Positions 23,889 to 31,475 of a DNA stretch of 64,000 bases are shown here, piece after piece. Origin of the DNA: DASXRA01 sp036502575 (GTDB lineage Bacteria > Actinomycetota > Actinomycetes > Mycobacteriales > Jatrophihabitantaceae); contig DASXYL010000078.1 in NCBI GenBank assembly GCA_036502575.1, forward strand, positions 1 to 64,000, read 5' to 3'. Positions within the stretch are counted from its first letter, which is position 1; each line of letters begins with the position of its first letter. Below the pieces are notes generated by a model, which saw only the letters and a list, made by a program, of their open reading frames with translations, did not search any database and was not told the origin of the DNA. Both the position numbers and the translations under genes were made by a program.

Positions 23889-24761
23889 ATGTCTCTGATC
23901 GTCGCGGTGCCGTGTGGCCTGGTGGCCGCCACGGCGTACGGGGCCGCGACGGCGGTGCAGCACGAGGCGGCGCACACCGGTACCGGTGCGGCCGACGCAC
24001 GGGGGCTGGTGCGGTTGCTGCGCGATCCGCGCTGGCTGCTGTCGATCGGCGGTGATGCCGTCGGGCTGGTGTTCCAGGTGATCGCCCTGTCGACCGGGCC
24101 GGTCGTGCTGATCCAGCCGCTGCTCGTCGCCGCGTTGCCGGTGTCGTTGCTGGTCGGCTGGGCGCTGGGCGGCTCGCGTCCCCAACGGCGCGACTACCTG
24201 GCCTGCCTGGGCATCCTCGGCGGGCTGGCGGTGTTCTTTGCACTGATCGGCGACCCCGGTAAGGCGTCGCTGCTCGCGAGCCATCCCGCGACCGTGGCGA
24301 TCGTGGTGGCGCTCGGTGTCGGCATCGCCGCGTGCCTCGCCGTACGTAGGCGTACGGTGCCGGTGCGCGCGGCGGTCTACGGAGGCGTTGCCGGCGCCTG
24401 GTTCGGGCTGGTAGGCGTGCTGCTCAACGCGGCGGCGACCACCTGGCGCGATCGCGGGTTGGCCGGCTTCGCGCACGCCGAGGGGCTGGTGCCGCTGATC
24501 GGCCTGCTTGTCATCGGTGCACTCGGCATCACGCTCACCCAGATCTCGTTCCAGGTCGGCGCGCTCGGCGCGAGCTTCCCGGCGAACAAGGCGGCCGACC
24601 CGGTGGTGGCTGTGGTGCTCGGCGCGGCGTTGCTGCACGAGCACGTCCCGGCCGGGCCGTTCTACGTCCTGGGCTACCTGGCCTGCCTCGCGGCCATCGT
24701 GGCCGGGACGATCACCCTGGCCAACCCGCCCGCGGTTTTGGTTGCCCAGCCGGATATATGA
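23889..24761 (+). CDS. DMT-type (EamA-like) membrane transporter
   Basis: 290 residues, about ten hydrophobic helices in two halves typical of drug/metabolite transporters; the second half closes with NKAADPVVAVVLGAALLHEHV, the usual EamA end. The start ATG follows the hydrolase stop by 2 nt. Notably the final residues (AVLVAQPDI) and the stop codon are supplied by palindrome copy C, which begins at 24736, so the repeat has replaced or created the 3' end of the gene. Substrate unknown. Confidence 0.8.
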   Translation: MSLIVAVPCGLVAATAYGAATAVQHEAAHTGTGAADARGLVRLLRDPRWLLSIGGDAVGLVFQVIALSTGPVVLIQPLLVAALPVSLLVGWALGGSRPQRRDYLACLGILGGLAVFFALIGDPGKASLLASHPATVAIVVALGVGIAACLAVRRRTVPVRAAVYGGVAGAWFGLVGVLLNAAATTWRDRGLAGFAHAEGLVPLIGLLVIGALGITLTQISFQVGALGASFPANKAADPVVAVVLGAALLHEHVPAGPFYVLGYLACLAAIVAGTITLANPPAVLVAQPDI

Positions 24762-24777
24762 CGCCGGGCGACCAAAA
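24736..24777 (-). repeat. 42-bp palindromic repeat R1, copy C (reverse)
   Basis: 42 bp, TTTTGGTTGCCC to GGGCGACCAAAA; minus-strand core GCGTCATATATCCGG, nearly identical to copy F. It contains the last codons and TGA of the DMT transporter gene. Confidence 0.95.
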
Positions 24778-24811
24778 CCGCAGCACGGACCAACCGCGTC
24801 AAGGTCAGACG

Positions 24812-26046
24812 TGTGGACGGCGGCCGTGCTCCTGGCGCGGCTTGGTTTGCGCCGGGCCGGGAACGTCGGCGCCGGCAGCTTGGCACCTCGTAGCTGGTCA
24901 GGTTGAGGTTGCTGGTCGTGTCGGGCAGGACCGGCGCGGCGGCCCCCGTGGCCGAGGCGCAGCGTCCGGGTCAGGTCGCCGAACGTCTTGCGGCGCCAGG
25001 CCGAGATGTTCGGCTCGGCCACTCCGGTGAACTTCTCCAGGAACTGCACCACGGACGTGTGGTCGAACTTCTGGCTGCACACGAAGCCGCCGGCACTCCA
25101 CGGCGACACGATGATGCACGGCACCCGGAAGCCGCCGCCAATGGGCAGACCGAGTGCGTATTCGTCCGGCGTGCCGGACGGCGCGGTCGGTGGCACGACG
25201 TGGTCGAACAGCCCGTCGTTCTCGTCGTAGTCGAGGATGAACACCGTCTTGGCCCACACGTCGGGGTTGGCGGCAATGGCGCCGATCTTCGAGGCGACGA
25301 ACGCCGCGCCGGCGGCGGGGGTCTCGGCCGGGTGCTCGGACTGGCCGGCGCCGGGCATCAGCCAGGACACCGCCGGCAGCAGGTCGTGCAGCGCGTCGTA
25401 CTCGAACTGGCCGGTGGAATCCGGCGCGAGACCCTTGTCGTATAAAGGGGTTCCGGCGTGGCGTCCTGGAACTTCTTGAAGTGCGGCAGCATGTTGTAGG
25501 CGCTCTGGCCGACGCTGTCGCCGTACACCCGCCACGACACACCGGCTGCCTCGAGCCGCTCGGCGTAGATCGTCCAGGTGTAGGGGCCGTTCGGCAGCGA
25601 GTTGGACGTGATCGGCCCGCCGTGCCCGCCGTCCGGGTCGTTGGTGCCGCTCTGCCAGTACAGCCGGTTCGGCCAGGTCGGCCCGAACACCGAGCAGTGG
25701 TACTGGTCGCAGATCGTGAAGGCCTCGGCCAGCGCGAACTGGAACGGGATGTCCTCGCGGGTGTAGTAGCCCATCACGTACGGGCCGTTGGCCTTGTCGG
25801 CGGCGCGGTGCGCTGGCAGCCAAGCGTCCATCTTCCCTGCGTTCCACGCCTGGTGCTGGACGGAATAGGCGTGGCTGGTGGACGGGATCGCCTGCGAGTT
25901 GGTGCTGTGCGTGTCGAGGTGGAACGGCAGCAGGTAGCCGTCGGGGTTGACCGCGTCCGGCTGGTAGAACACCGACCGTCCGGTCGACAGGGTGACCGCG
26001 TCCGGGTCGTCGAAGCCGGCCACTCCCGGCGCCGGGACGAGGCTCA
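24812..26046 (-). pseudogene. degenerate phospholipase C / acid phosphatase (alkaline-phosphatase superfamily) gene
   Basis: Clear homology runs across several frames. PGVAGFDDPDAVTL through PDGYLLPFHLDTHSTN, SHAYSVQHQAWNAGKMD, REDIPFQFALAEAFTICD and GPTWPNRLYWQSGT is in one frame; it breaks near 25460 and continues as GTPLYDKGLAPDSTGQFEYD, FILDYDENDGLFDHVVPP and FLEKFTGVAEPNISAWRR in another. Near 24950 it moves to a third (AAPVLPDTTSNLNLTSYEV) and near 24890 back (KLPAPTFPA). About 70-100 N-terminal residues, including the export signal and the ENRSFDH-type metal site, are absent next to menG. Three frameshifts plus 5' loss indicate a dead gene. Sequencing error could explain one shift but not the truncation. 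Confidence 0.85.
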
Positions 26047-26117
26047 GAGGTCGTGGACGTCCAGCCATTCGCCGCGACAAATCCGGGCCTAATCTGCGTC
26101 GGGCACAATGTCGCGCA

Positions 26118-26885
26118 ATGAGCAACGTGACCGAGGACGGAGCGGGTGCGGCAAGTCGCGCTCGTGGGAGAACCCACGTCGTAACCAGTCGAGCCTCCCT
26201 GGACAAGCGGCCACAGGATGTCGCGGCGATGTTCGACGCCGTGGCCCGCCGCTACGACCGGACGAACACCTTCATGTCGCTCGGCCAGGACCATCGCTGG
26301 CGCCGCCGTACCCGGCAGTCGCTCGAGTTGTGTCCCGGCGAGCGGGTCCTCGACCTCGCGGCCGGCACGGCGGTGTCCACCATCGAGCTCGCGCAGACCG
26401 GCGCCTACGCCGTCGGCTGCGACTTCTCACTCGGCATGCTGCAGGCCGGCCGGGCTCGTCCCGACCGCCGCAACGTCCCGCTCGTCGCCGGCGACGCGCT
26501 GCACCTGCCCTTCGGTGACGCGGCGTTCGACGCGGCCACGATCTCGTTCGGGTTGCGGAACGTCGCCGACGTCGGGCAGGCGCTGCGCGAGATGGCCCGG
26601 GTCGTGCGTCCCGGTGGGCGGCTGGTCGTGTGCGAGTTCAGCCGCCCGACGTTCGCGCCGTTTCGCCGCCTCTACCTGAACTACCTGATGCGCGCGCTGC
26701 CGATCGTCGCGCGGCGCGTCTCGTCCAGCCCTGACGCGTACGTCTACCTCGCCGAGTCGATCCGGAACTGGCCGGCCCAGGTTGAATTGGCCCGGCTCAT
26801 CGCCGCGGCCGGGTGGACCGAGGTGCACTGGCGCAACCTCACCGGCGGCATAGTGGCCCTGCACCGCGCGGACCGGGCGTCATAG
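26118..26885 (+). CDS. menG: demethylmenaquinone methyltransferase
   Basis: 255 residues from ATG 26118. SRASLDKRPQDVAAMFDAVARRYDRTN is the signature start of UbiE/MenG enzymes. LDLAAGTAVSTIELAQ is the SAM-binding loop and FGLRNVADVGQALREMARVVRPGGRLVVCEFSRP the second family motif. It methylates demethylmenaquinone, the last step of the pathway whose other genes lie upstream. The region before the conserved start carries about 25 extra residues, so the true start may be a little downstream. A TAATCT -10-like box lies at 26090-26095. The last 6 nt overlap the convergent SET gene. Confidence 0.92.
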   Translation: MSNVTEDGAGAASRARGRTHVVTSRASLDKRPQDVAAMFDAVARRYDRTNTFMSLGQDHRWRRRTRQSLELCPGERVLDLAAGTAVSTIELAQTGAYAVGCDFSLGMLQAGRARPDRRNVPLVAGDALHLPFGDAAFDAATISFGLRNVADVGQALREMARVVRPGGRLVVCEFSRPTFAPFRRLYLNYLMRALPIVARRVSSSPDAYVYLAESIRNWPAQVELARLIAAAGWTEVHWRNLTGGIVALHRADRAS

Positions 26886-27389
26886 CCCGTCGATGCGGCG
26901 TTGTAGGTAGGGCGTCCAGTGGTTGGCGTAGGCCTGCTGCAGTTGCGGGATGCGCCAGTCGTCGCCGGTGACCATCTGGCGGCAACGGTAGGTCTCGCAG
27001 TGGCATCGGAGCATGAACTGCGCGTCGGCGGTGCTCGTTGAGTAGTCGGTCGTGAGCTCCTCGCCGGCGACGAGGTCGCGCCGGGCGACGAGCGTGTAGT
27101 CGTCGATCCACCACAGGTTGGGTTCGCAGCTGTGATTGCCGAACCGGTTGCGGTTCCCGGGCGCGAGGAGCAAGTGGACGTCCTCGTCAACGACGATGCT
27201 GTCGACGTAGTCGGGGCCGGCCATCAGAGCTCGTAACTCGGCCGTCGAACACAGGCGTCCGCCGAGGCGCGACACGGCCGTACCCTGCGGTATGGAGGCT
27301 GGGGTGAACAGCCCCTGGCCGGCGATGCTCGATCGTCCCACCACGACGTCGTCACGCAGCCAGCACTCGGCGGCCGGGGCTCGCGTCAC
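26880..27389 (-). CDS. SET-domain protein
   Basis: 169 residues if started at GTG 27389, 4 nt after the lipoprotein stop; the frame stays open upstream, through the lipoprotein gene. Two SET hallmarks are present: NRFGNHSCEPNLWWIDD (the NHSCxPN SAM-binding knot) and GEELTTDYS (the catalytic Tyr region). A post-SET-like CHCETYRCRQ follows. SET proteins are lysine methyltransferases in eukaryotes and a few bacteria; the target here is unknown. It is convergent with menG. A neighbouring JmjC oxygenase is 1.3 kb away. Confidence 0.85.
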   Translation of the reverse strand: MTRAPAAECWLRDDVVVGRSSIAGQGLFTPASIPQGTAVSRLGGRLCSTAELRALMAGPDYVDSIVVDEDVHLLLAPGNRNRFGNHSCEPNLWWIDDYTLVARRDLVAGEELTTDYSTSTADAQFMLRCHCETYRCRQMVTGDDWRIPQLQQAYANHWTPYLQRRIDGL

Positions 27390-27393
27390 GGGC

Positions 27394-27897
27394 TCAGCAG
27401 CTGAACGATCCGGAGATCGGCAGGCTGCCATCGGTGCCACTGAACTTGCCGCTCTGCATGTCGTTGTCCAGGGTGCCGGCCAGGGTGACCGCGTGCGGCG
27501 TGCCGATCGCGTCGATGGTGGCTGAGGCGTTCGTGAACGGGCCGGCAATCGGTTTGAGCACGATGCCGAAGTAGTCAGGCGGCGAGCCGGGGAAGTCAGG
27601 CCCCACCAGTACGCCCACGTTGACCGACACGAACGTCGCTCCCTGCACGCAGGATCCACCGTTCAGCACGAACTCGTCCGAGCCGATCGAACCGGTTGCC
27701 TTCGCCCGTCCGCCACAGAAAACGTTGATGACCCCGGCCCTACCCTTCGTGAACCCGTTGCAGGTGGTCGGTCCCGCTGCCTGAGCGGTGGTTGTCGGCA
27801 TGGACGACAGCTTGGGTTTCGATTCAGAACTGCCGCACGCTGCCAGCGCGGTGATCATTAGGCAGCAGGCAACGACGACTGCATTTCGGGGGGCCAC
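27394..27897 (-). CDS. LpqH-like (19-kDa antigen type) lipoprotein
   Basis: 167 residues from GTG 27897; 12 further codons are open upstream. VAPRNAVVVACCLMITALAAC is a lipoprotein signal, Cys21 in the lipobox ALAAC. After a Ser/Thr/Pro linker the sequence (GSDEFVLNGGSCVQGATFVSVNVGV..., GTPHAVTLAGTLDNDMQSGKFSGTDGSLPISGSFSC) resembles the LpqH / 19-kDa lipoprotein antigen family of surface proteins. Two cysteines near the ends may form a disulfide. It is directly upstream of the SET gene on the same strand. Confidence 0.75.
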   Translation of the reverse strand: MAPRNAVVVACCLMITALAACGSSESKPKLSSMPTTTAQAAGPTTCNGFTKGRAGVINVFCGGRAKATGSIGSDEFVLNGGSCVQGATFVSVNVGVLVGPDFPGSPPDYFGIVLKPIAGPFTNASATIDAIGTPHAVTLAGTLDNDMQSGKFSGTDGSLPISGSFSC

Positions 27898-28065
27898 CAG
27901 CCCATGGTTGTCGACGACCACACATGTAATCAAATCGGGCCCGGACTATCCGGACGTTTGGTACTCGCTAAGGATCAGGGGTCGGGCTAGGCGGCCCGAC
28001 CGGCTCTCGCTAGCGTGTGATCCCGGCGGGCGGTCCGCCGAGTGATCCCGACGAGGGGAGTACTC

Positions 28066-28425
28066 ATGAGCTTCGACACTGACGACAGTTCCGACCGTTC
28101 TGCCGGCTCGACCGAGCCCGGCGGCTACGGCTCGGAAGGTTCAAGCGGCGACGGTGGTGCCGACGGTGCGGCCGACGGTGGTGGCGACGGCGGTGCCGGT
28201 TTCGGTGACGGTGGCGCCGATGGTGAAGCCGGCGGTTCCGGTGACGGTGGCGCGGACGGTGCGGCCGACGGTGGTGGCGACGGCGGTGCGGGCTACGGCG
28301 ACGGCGGCGCGGACGGTGGCGCCGATGCTGATGGCGGGGCCGACGGTGGCGCCGACGCGGGCGCCGGGTCGACTACTGACAGCGGCGGCGAGAGCGGTTC
28401 CGGTGGCGGCGCGTCGAGCTACTGA
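28066..28425 (+). CDS. Gly/Asp/Ala-rich low-complexity protein
   Basis: 119 residues from ATG 28066, with AGGGGAG 8 nt upstream. After MSFDTDDSSDRSAGST the sequence is built of repeats such as GDGGADGAADGGGDGGAGFGDGG, highly acidic and probably disordered. It has no basic residue after the first 20 positions, no signal peptide and no membrane segment. The repeats could bind calcium loosely, but the nonapeptide RTX consensus is not met. The good ribosome site supports translation. No homologue recognised; the repeat could be partly slippage-generated. Confidence 0.6.
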   Translation: MSFDTDDSSDRSAGSTEPGGYGSEGSSGDGGADGAADGGGDGGAGFGDGGADGEAGGSGDGGADGAADGGGDGGAGYGDGGADGGADADGGADGGADAGAGSTTDSGGESGSGGGASSY

Positions 28426-28534
28426 CCAGCGCTGACCCCACCGTATCTATCCCGCCGGAGTCGGATCCGCGCTCGCCCCACTCGCTTCGCTTCGGGGGCA
28501 ATCGCGGATCCGAACGCGCCTTCGGCGCGTCCGC

Positions 28535-28605
28535 GTCGCGGCCGGCGGGCTCTTCGCGCGAGCGGTCATCGCCTTCGGGGTTGGGTTTCCTTCGGTTACC
28601 TTTCG
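28535..28605 (+). repeat. R2 intergenic repeat, copy b
   Basis: GTCGCGGCCGGC then GGGCTCTTCGCGCGAGCG and GTCATCGC (core 28547-28573), shared nearly exactly with copy c at 44.6 kb. Confidence 0.85.
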
Positions 28606-28612
28606 CTCTACC

Positions 28613-28660
28613 GATCTTGATATGCATGTTCCGCCATAGCAGCACATGCATATCAAGATC
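28613..28660. repeat. palindrome P4, perfect 17-bp arms
   Basis: GATCTTGATATGCATGT at 28613-28629 and its exact complement at 28644-28660 around a 14-nt loop. The arms are AT-rich for this genome. Upstream of the JmjC gene, but 55 nt before its -10 box. Confidence 0.92.
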
Positions 28661-28714
28661 AGCGATACGTGCCGGGCGATCTTCGGTCGCGGGCGCCGTT
28701 CTTTGCGGGGCTAG

Positions 28715-28720
28715 TAGCTT
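28715..28720 (+). promoter_or_regulatory. leaderless-type -10 box for the JmjC gene
   Basis: TAGCTT, 7 nt before GTG 28728. Confidence 0.45.
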
Positions 28721-28727
28721 TGCTTGA

Positions 28728-29936
28728 GTGAATGCGCTGCGTCGCTGCATCGCGATCCCGACGCGGGATTTCGCCGAGCAGCACTGGGGCTGCCGCCCGC
28801 TACTGACCCGCGGCGCCGAACTGCCAGCGGGTTTCGACGACCTGCTCGATGCGGGCGCTGTTGACGAACTGGTGTCCCGCCGAGGACTCCGCACGCCCTT
28901 CCTGCGCATGGCCAAGGACGGCGAGCTCGTGCCGCCGGCCCGCTACACCCGCGGCGGCGGTGCCGGGGCCAGCATCGCCGATCAGGCCGCCGACGACCGC
29001 ATCCTCGACCAGCTGCGCGACGGCGCCACCCTCGTGCTGCAGGCGCTGCACCGCACCTGGCCGCCGCTGCTGACGTTCGGCTCGGAGCTGGCCGCCGAGC
29101 TGGGCCACCCGGTGCAGATCAACGCGTACGTCACCCCGCCGCAGAACCGGGGCTTCGCGCCCCACTACGACGTCCACGACGTGTTCGTGCTGCAGGTCGC
29201 CGGACGCAAGCGGTGGCGCGTGCACGAGCCGGTGCTCACCGACCCGCTCGGCGACCAGCCCTGGGAGCAACGCCGCGCGGCCGTCACCGCGCGGGCGGCG
29301 AAGGCCCCGATCATCGACGAGCTGCTCGAGCCCGGCGATGCGCTGTACCTGCCGCGCGGATACCTGCACTCGGCGGTGGCGCAGGGCGAGCTGTCGATCC
29401 ACCTGACGGTCGGCGTCCACCCGGTCACCCGGTACCAGCTCGTGCAGCATCTGCTCGCCGCCGCGGCCGACGAGCCCGAGCTGCGCGCCTCCCTGCCGAT
29501 GGGCCTCGATCTCGGCGATCCCGCCGTGCTCGAGCCGCACCTGCGCGACACGCTGGGCGCGCTGGGCCGCTACCTCGACGGGGCCGGCCCGGAAGATATC
29601 GCAGACCTGGTCACCGGCGACCTCGTCCGCCAGACGCGGCCCGCGCCGTTCGGCCCGCTGGCGCAACTCGCAGCCGTCGACGCCCTGGATGCGGGCACCG
29701 TGCTGCGGCTGCGTCCGGAGCTGCGGTGCACCGTCGCCCGCGACGACGACAGCGTGAAGCTGCGCATGCTCGGCAAGGTGGTGCGACTGCCCGCGACGGC
29801 GGACGCGGCGGTGAAGACGATCCTGAGCGGTGAGTCGTTCACACCGGCCGAGCTGCCCGGGCTGGACGCCGTCGAGCAGGTCAGAGTGGCGCGGCTGCTC
29901 TTGCGCGAGAGCGTCGTCGTTCCGGCGCCACCGTGA
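28728..29936 (+). CDS. JmjC-domain cupin oxygenase
   Basis: 402 residues. The Fe(II)-binding triad is readable: His and Asp in APHYDVHDVFVLQ (H-x-D) and a distal His in LYLPRGYLHSA. The start WGCRPLLTRG and the C-terminal winged region fit the ROXA/YcfD-like JmjC group, 2-oxoglutarate oxygenases that hydroxylate ribosomal proteins (uL16 Arg in E. coli). The actinobacterial substrate is not established. The stop overlaps the start of the sucrase-ferredoxin-like gene (GTGA), so the two are coupled; a ferredoxin-like partner for an oxygenase is plausible but unproven. Confidence 0.87.
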   Translation: MNALRRCIAIPTRDFAEQHWGCRPLLTRGAELPAGFDDLLDAGAVDELVSRRGLRTPFLRMAKDGELVPPARYTRGGGAGASIADQAADDRILDQLRDGATLVLQALHRTWPPLLTFGSELAAELGHPVQINAYVTPPQNRGFAPHYDVHDVFVLQVAGRKRWRVHEPVLTDPLGDQPWEQRRAAVTARAAKAPIIDELLEPGDALYLPRGYLHSAVAQGELSIHLTVGVHPVTRYQLVQHLLAAAADEPELRASLPMGLDLGDPAVLEPHLRDTLGALGRYLDGAGPEDIADLVTGDLVRQTRPAPFGPLAQLAAVDALDAGTVLRLRPELRCTVARDDDSVKLRMLGKVVRLPATADAAVKTILSGESFTPAELPGLDAVEQVRVARLLLRESVVVPAPP

Positions 29937-30886
29937 CCTCGTCGGTGGCGCCGTCCGGCCCGGCCGAGTCGGCGCCGCATGGGCATCCCCATCCGCGCGA
30001 GACGCTCGACCGGTGCGCGTTGCAGGCACAGCTGCGGGGCGATCCGATGCTCGGCACGGCGTTCCCGGCCAACCGGCTGCTGCTCGTCGAGCAGCCCGGA
30101 CCGTGGGGCCATGCCGGCCTGCGGGACTCGCATTTCGATCCGGCGACGGCCGTGGCTCTGGAGGCGCGCGCCGCCGCGGCCGGGCTGCGGACGCTCGCAA
30201 TCCGCCGACCCGGGCGGACGCCGCGAGGGGTCGCGCGCCGGTGGGCAGTGGCTGACTGCCGGCCCGGCCGCGAGTCGCTGCGCTGGGAGCACTACGACGA
30301 CGACGCCGAGCTGCTCGACGTGCCGCTGGACGGCTCGAGGGGTGTCGTCGACGATGCTCCCGCCTACCTGGTCTGCGCGCACGGCAAGCACGACGTGTGT
30401 TGCGCGCTGCGGGGCCGTCCGGTGGCGGCGGCGATCGCGGCAACCCGTCCCGGCGCGGTGTGGGAGTGCAGTCACGTCGGCGGCGAACGGTTCGCGCCCA
30501 ACGTGCTTGTGCTGCCGGCCGGTCTGCTCTACGGGCGGGTGCTGCCGTTCGCGGCGCCGGAGTTCGTCGCGGCGACCGAGCGGGGCGAGGTGGTCGGGGC
30601 GCTGCTGCGCGGACGGGTGGGCCTCAAGCCGGTGGCCCAGGCGGCGCTGGCGTTCGCCTACGAGCACCTGGCGGTTCGTCGGGCGGATGCGCTGCGGGTC
30701 GTCGGGGTGCGCGGGGTCCGCGAGGGCGAGGCGATCGTACGCATCGAGCACACAGCGGGCCAGCGCGGGCTCCTCGATGTGACGGTGCGCATCGAGCGGA
30801 TGCGCGGCGAGCGGCTCACCTGCGCGCAGCCCGGCGTGGGGGCGTTCTGGGCGTTCCGCCCGGTGGCCGCCACCGCCGTCGAGTGA
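29933..30886 (+). CDS. sucrase/ferredoxin-like (thioredoxin-fold [2Fe-2S]) protein
   Basis: 317 residues. The C-terminal two-thirds hold the family motifs VCAHGKHDVCCALRGRPVA and WECSHVGGERFAPNVLVLPAGLLYG, in which the cysteines and histidines of the Suc_Fer-like family bind an iron-sulfur cluster in a thioredoxin-like fold. The N-terminus (DRCALQAQLRGDPMLGTAFPANRLLLVEQPGPWG) is also standard. The name sucrase is historical; electron transfer is the more likely role. Coupled by GTGA overlap to the JmjC gene. Confidence 0.87.
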   Translation: MTSSVAPSGPAESAPHGHPHPRETLDRCALQAQLRGDPMLGTAFPANRLLLVEQPGPWGHAGLRDSHFDPATAVALEARAAAAGLRTLAIRRPGRTPRGVARRWAVADCRPGRESLRWEHYDDDAELLDVPLDGSRGVVDDAPAYLVCAHGKHDVCCALRGRPVAAAIAATRPGAVWECSHVGGERFAPNVLVLPAGLLYGRVLPFAAPEFVAATERGEVVGALLRGRVGLKPVAQAALAFAYEHLAVRRADALRVVGVRGVREGEAIVRIEHTAGQRGLLDVTVRIERMRGERLTCAQPGVGAFWAFRPVAATAVE

Positions 30887-30897
30887 CCCTGCTCCGG

Positions 30898-30939
30898 TTT
30901 TGGTCACCGGCCGTCGTATATACGGCTGGATGACCAAAA
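30898..30939 (+). repeat. 42-bp palindromic repeat R1, copy D (forward)
   Basis: 42 bp, core CCGTCGTATATACGGC, between the convergent ends of the sucrase-ferredoxin-like and ppa genes. Confidence 0.95.
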
Positions 30940-30952
30940 CCGAGTCGGGGGA

Positions 30953-31456
30953 TCAGTGGGGGACGGCGTCGGGGTTGTCCTTGAGCCGCTGGCGGGACGC
31001 GTCGATCTCGGCCTCCGCCTCGGCGCGTCCCGTCCAGGACGCGCCCTCGACGCTCTTGCCGGGCTCGAGCTCCTTGTACACCTCGAAGAAGTGCTGGATC
31101 TCCAGGCGATCGAACTCGGGCAGGTGGTGGATGTCGCGCAGATGCTCCAGGCGCGGGTCGCGGGCCGGCACGCACAGCACCTTGTCGTCGCCGCCCTTCT
31201 CATCGGTCATCCGGAACATGCCGATCGCCCGGCACTTGACGAGCACGCCGGGGAACAGCGGGTCGCCCTGCAGGATCACCAGCGCGTCGAGCGGATCGCC
31301 GTCCAGGCCCAGGGTGTTCTCGATGAAGCCGTAGTCAGCGGGGTACTGGGTCGACGTGAACAGCGTGCGGTCCAGCCGGATCCGCCCGGACGCGTGGTCG
31401 ACCTCGTACTTGTTGCGGCTGCCCTTGGGGATCTCGATCAAGACGTCGAACTCCAT
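30953..31456 (-). CDS. ppa: inorganic pyrophosphatase (family I)
   Basis: 167 residues from ATG 31456 (MEFDVLIEIPKGSRNKYEVDH), the usual start; an ATG two codons earlier is possible. Metal-binding Asp cluster DGDPLDALV and the substrate site around YPADYGFIENT are intact. Cytoplasmic enzyme hydrolysing PPi and so driving biosynthesis. Divergent from the PBP gene and convergent with the sucrase-ferredoxin-like gene; the ppa/dac/DUF2342/tilS/hpt order matches mycobacteria. Confidence 0.96.
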   Translation of the reverse strand: MEFDVLIEIPKGSRNKYEVDHASGRIRLDRTLFTSTQYPADYGFIENTLGLDGDPLDALVILQGDPLFPGVLVKCRAIGMFRMTDEKGGDDKVLCVPARDPRLEHLRDIHHLPEFDRLEIQHFFEVYKELEPGKSVEGASWTGRAEAEAEIDASRQRLKDNPDAVPH

Positions 31457-31475
31457 AGGCATAGTGTCGCGCATC

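Larger units (their letters stand above)
28426..28727. other. 302-bp intergenic hairpin island
   Basis: No gene seen. It packs four inverted structures: an imperfect 18-bp stem, CGGATCCGCG arms, at 28462-28512; a 7-bp ACGCGCC/GGCGCGT hairpin at 28514-28530; the R2b repeat (28535-28605); and perfect palindrome P4 at 28613-28660. Next comes the promoter of the JmjC gene. Confidence 0.75.

Noticed and set aside
28154..28435. Alternative frame through the Gly/Asp-rich gene (Val/Thr/Pro-rich peptide)
   Set aside because: The ATG at 28066 with a strong ribosome site defines the other frame; the alternative has none.
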